A DNA stretch of 64,000 nucleotides from positions 1-64,000 of the forward strand of contig NZ_LR027601.1 of assembly GCF_900605495.1 (NCBI RefSeq), in the 5' to 3' direction. Each line of letters opens with the position of its first letter. Position 1 is the stretch's first letter. The position numbers were made by a program, and so were the translations under genes. The DNA is from Bacilliculturomica massiliensis (lineage in GTDB: Bacteria; Bacillota; Clostridia; Peptostreptococcales; Anaerovoracaceae). The notes beneath the pieces were generated by a model. The model had not been told where the DNA came from. It saw only the letters and a program-made list of their open reading frames with translations, and did not search any database. Positions 63,715-64,000 of the stretch are shown here, piece by piece.

Positions 63715-63750
63715 TTTATAACATAGGAAAAACTTTTTCACAGCAGGGAG
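63715..63750 (+). repeat. Post-terminator repeat element, copy e (deleted form)
   Basis: After a T5 tract it reads ATAACATAGGAAAAAC and then TTTTTCACAGCAGGG, as if the middle of the element had been lost. Confidence 0.5.
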
Positions 63751-64000
63751 ACGAAGCTGAGGAAAGGAAGGAGATGGGGAATGGCGGGGCGAAATTTGTC
63801 GAAATAGAAGGAATTAAGTGGAAAACGTCAAAACATTTTTACGTTAATTGACGCTTTTTTAACGAGATTTTGAAAGGATAAAAGAAATTAAGGTGAAAAA
63901 TGTAAGAGAAACAAGGGTAAAACGTAAAAAAATTTAGACGGAAAAGAAGAAAAGATCAAAATAGTAAAAAAACTTTGACAAGCCGATCCTTATTATTGAA
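63751..64000. other. AT-rich gene-free end of the window
   Basis: No gene is seen. The stretch is A-rich with a weak inverted repeat (GTCAAAAC...TTGACGC near 63829). TTGACA at 63975-63980 could be the -35 of a promoter whose -10 lies at or beyond the window end. Confidence 0.5.

Overview
The window looks like a chromosomal segment of an anaerobic Gram-positive bacterium of the class Clostridia with a fairly GC-rich genome. The evidence is strong GGAGG ribosome binding sites throughout, a zinc-type S14, a four-cysteine adenylate kinase, a reverse rubrerythrin, an SLH-domain S-layer protein, and amino-acid fermentation genes (4-hydroxybutyrate CoA-transferase and dehydrogenase, an ornithine-racemase-type enzyme, a full glycine cleavage set, two branched-chain-amino-acid-type binding proteins). 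The Clostridium aminobutyricum / Anaerovorax / Emergencia neighbourhood fits best, but that is inference from gene content only.

Layout. 0.1-2.7 kb: 4-hydroxybutyrate pair. 3.4-9.1 kb: homoserine dehydrogenase, a flavin split-barrel protein, an SdpI-like protein, a PLP racemase, a DUF2500 protein, a small membrane peptide and a GNAT-YoaP protein. 9.1-10.1 kb: WYL regulator sharing a palindromic operator with the GNAT gene. 10.2-14.4 kb: an AT-rich three-gene island (unknown protein, Ycf46-like AAA+ ATPase, nuclease-like protein with a glycine-zipper tail), the best candidate here for an undescribed system. 14.5-16 kb: reverse rubrerythrin and a small-membrane-protein/XRE pair. 16.2-21.4 kb: liv-type ABC transporter. 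21.4-23.2 kb: minisatellites and repeat elements without genes. 23.3-27.9 kb: S-layer protein whose reading frame continues in the -1 frame. 28.3-33.9 kb: second binding lipoprotein, NifU-type scaffold, CapA-like protein, ECF sigma factor with anti-sigma factor. 34.4-43.5 kb: dipeptidase, gcvT-gcvH-gcvPA-gcvPB, lpd, RNase H. 43.5-44.8 kb: repeats only. 44.8-61.3 kb: S10-spc-alpha ribosomal superoperon (rpsJ to rplQ with secY, adk, map, infA, rpoA). 61.8-63.1 kb: a sigma-54 activator. The last 0.85 kb has no gene.

The metabolic genes fit together. GcvT/H/PA/PB and Lpd cleave glycine, the peptidase and liv transporter supply amino acids, and AbfT with 4-hydroxybutyrate dehydrogenase handle a C4 electron sink.

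The noncoding DNA is unusually rich. I see (i) four copies of an AT-rich palindromic element with the core AATAGGTGAGAA, next to GC-rich minisatellites; (ii) five copies of a second element lying directly behind poly-T tracts; (iii) a structured RNA-like element in the infA-rpmJ gap and, tandemly repeated, in the rpsD-rpoA gap, whose helices keep pairing through compensatory changes; and (iv) a long structured spacer between rpsJ and rplC. No tRNA, rRNA, CRISPR array, transposase or integrase was found. All structure and alignment statements were made by eye.
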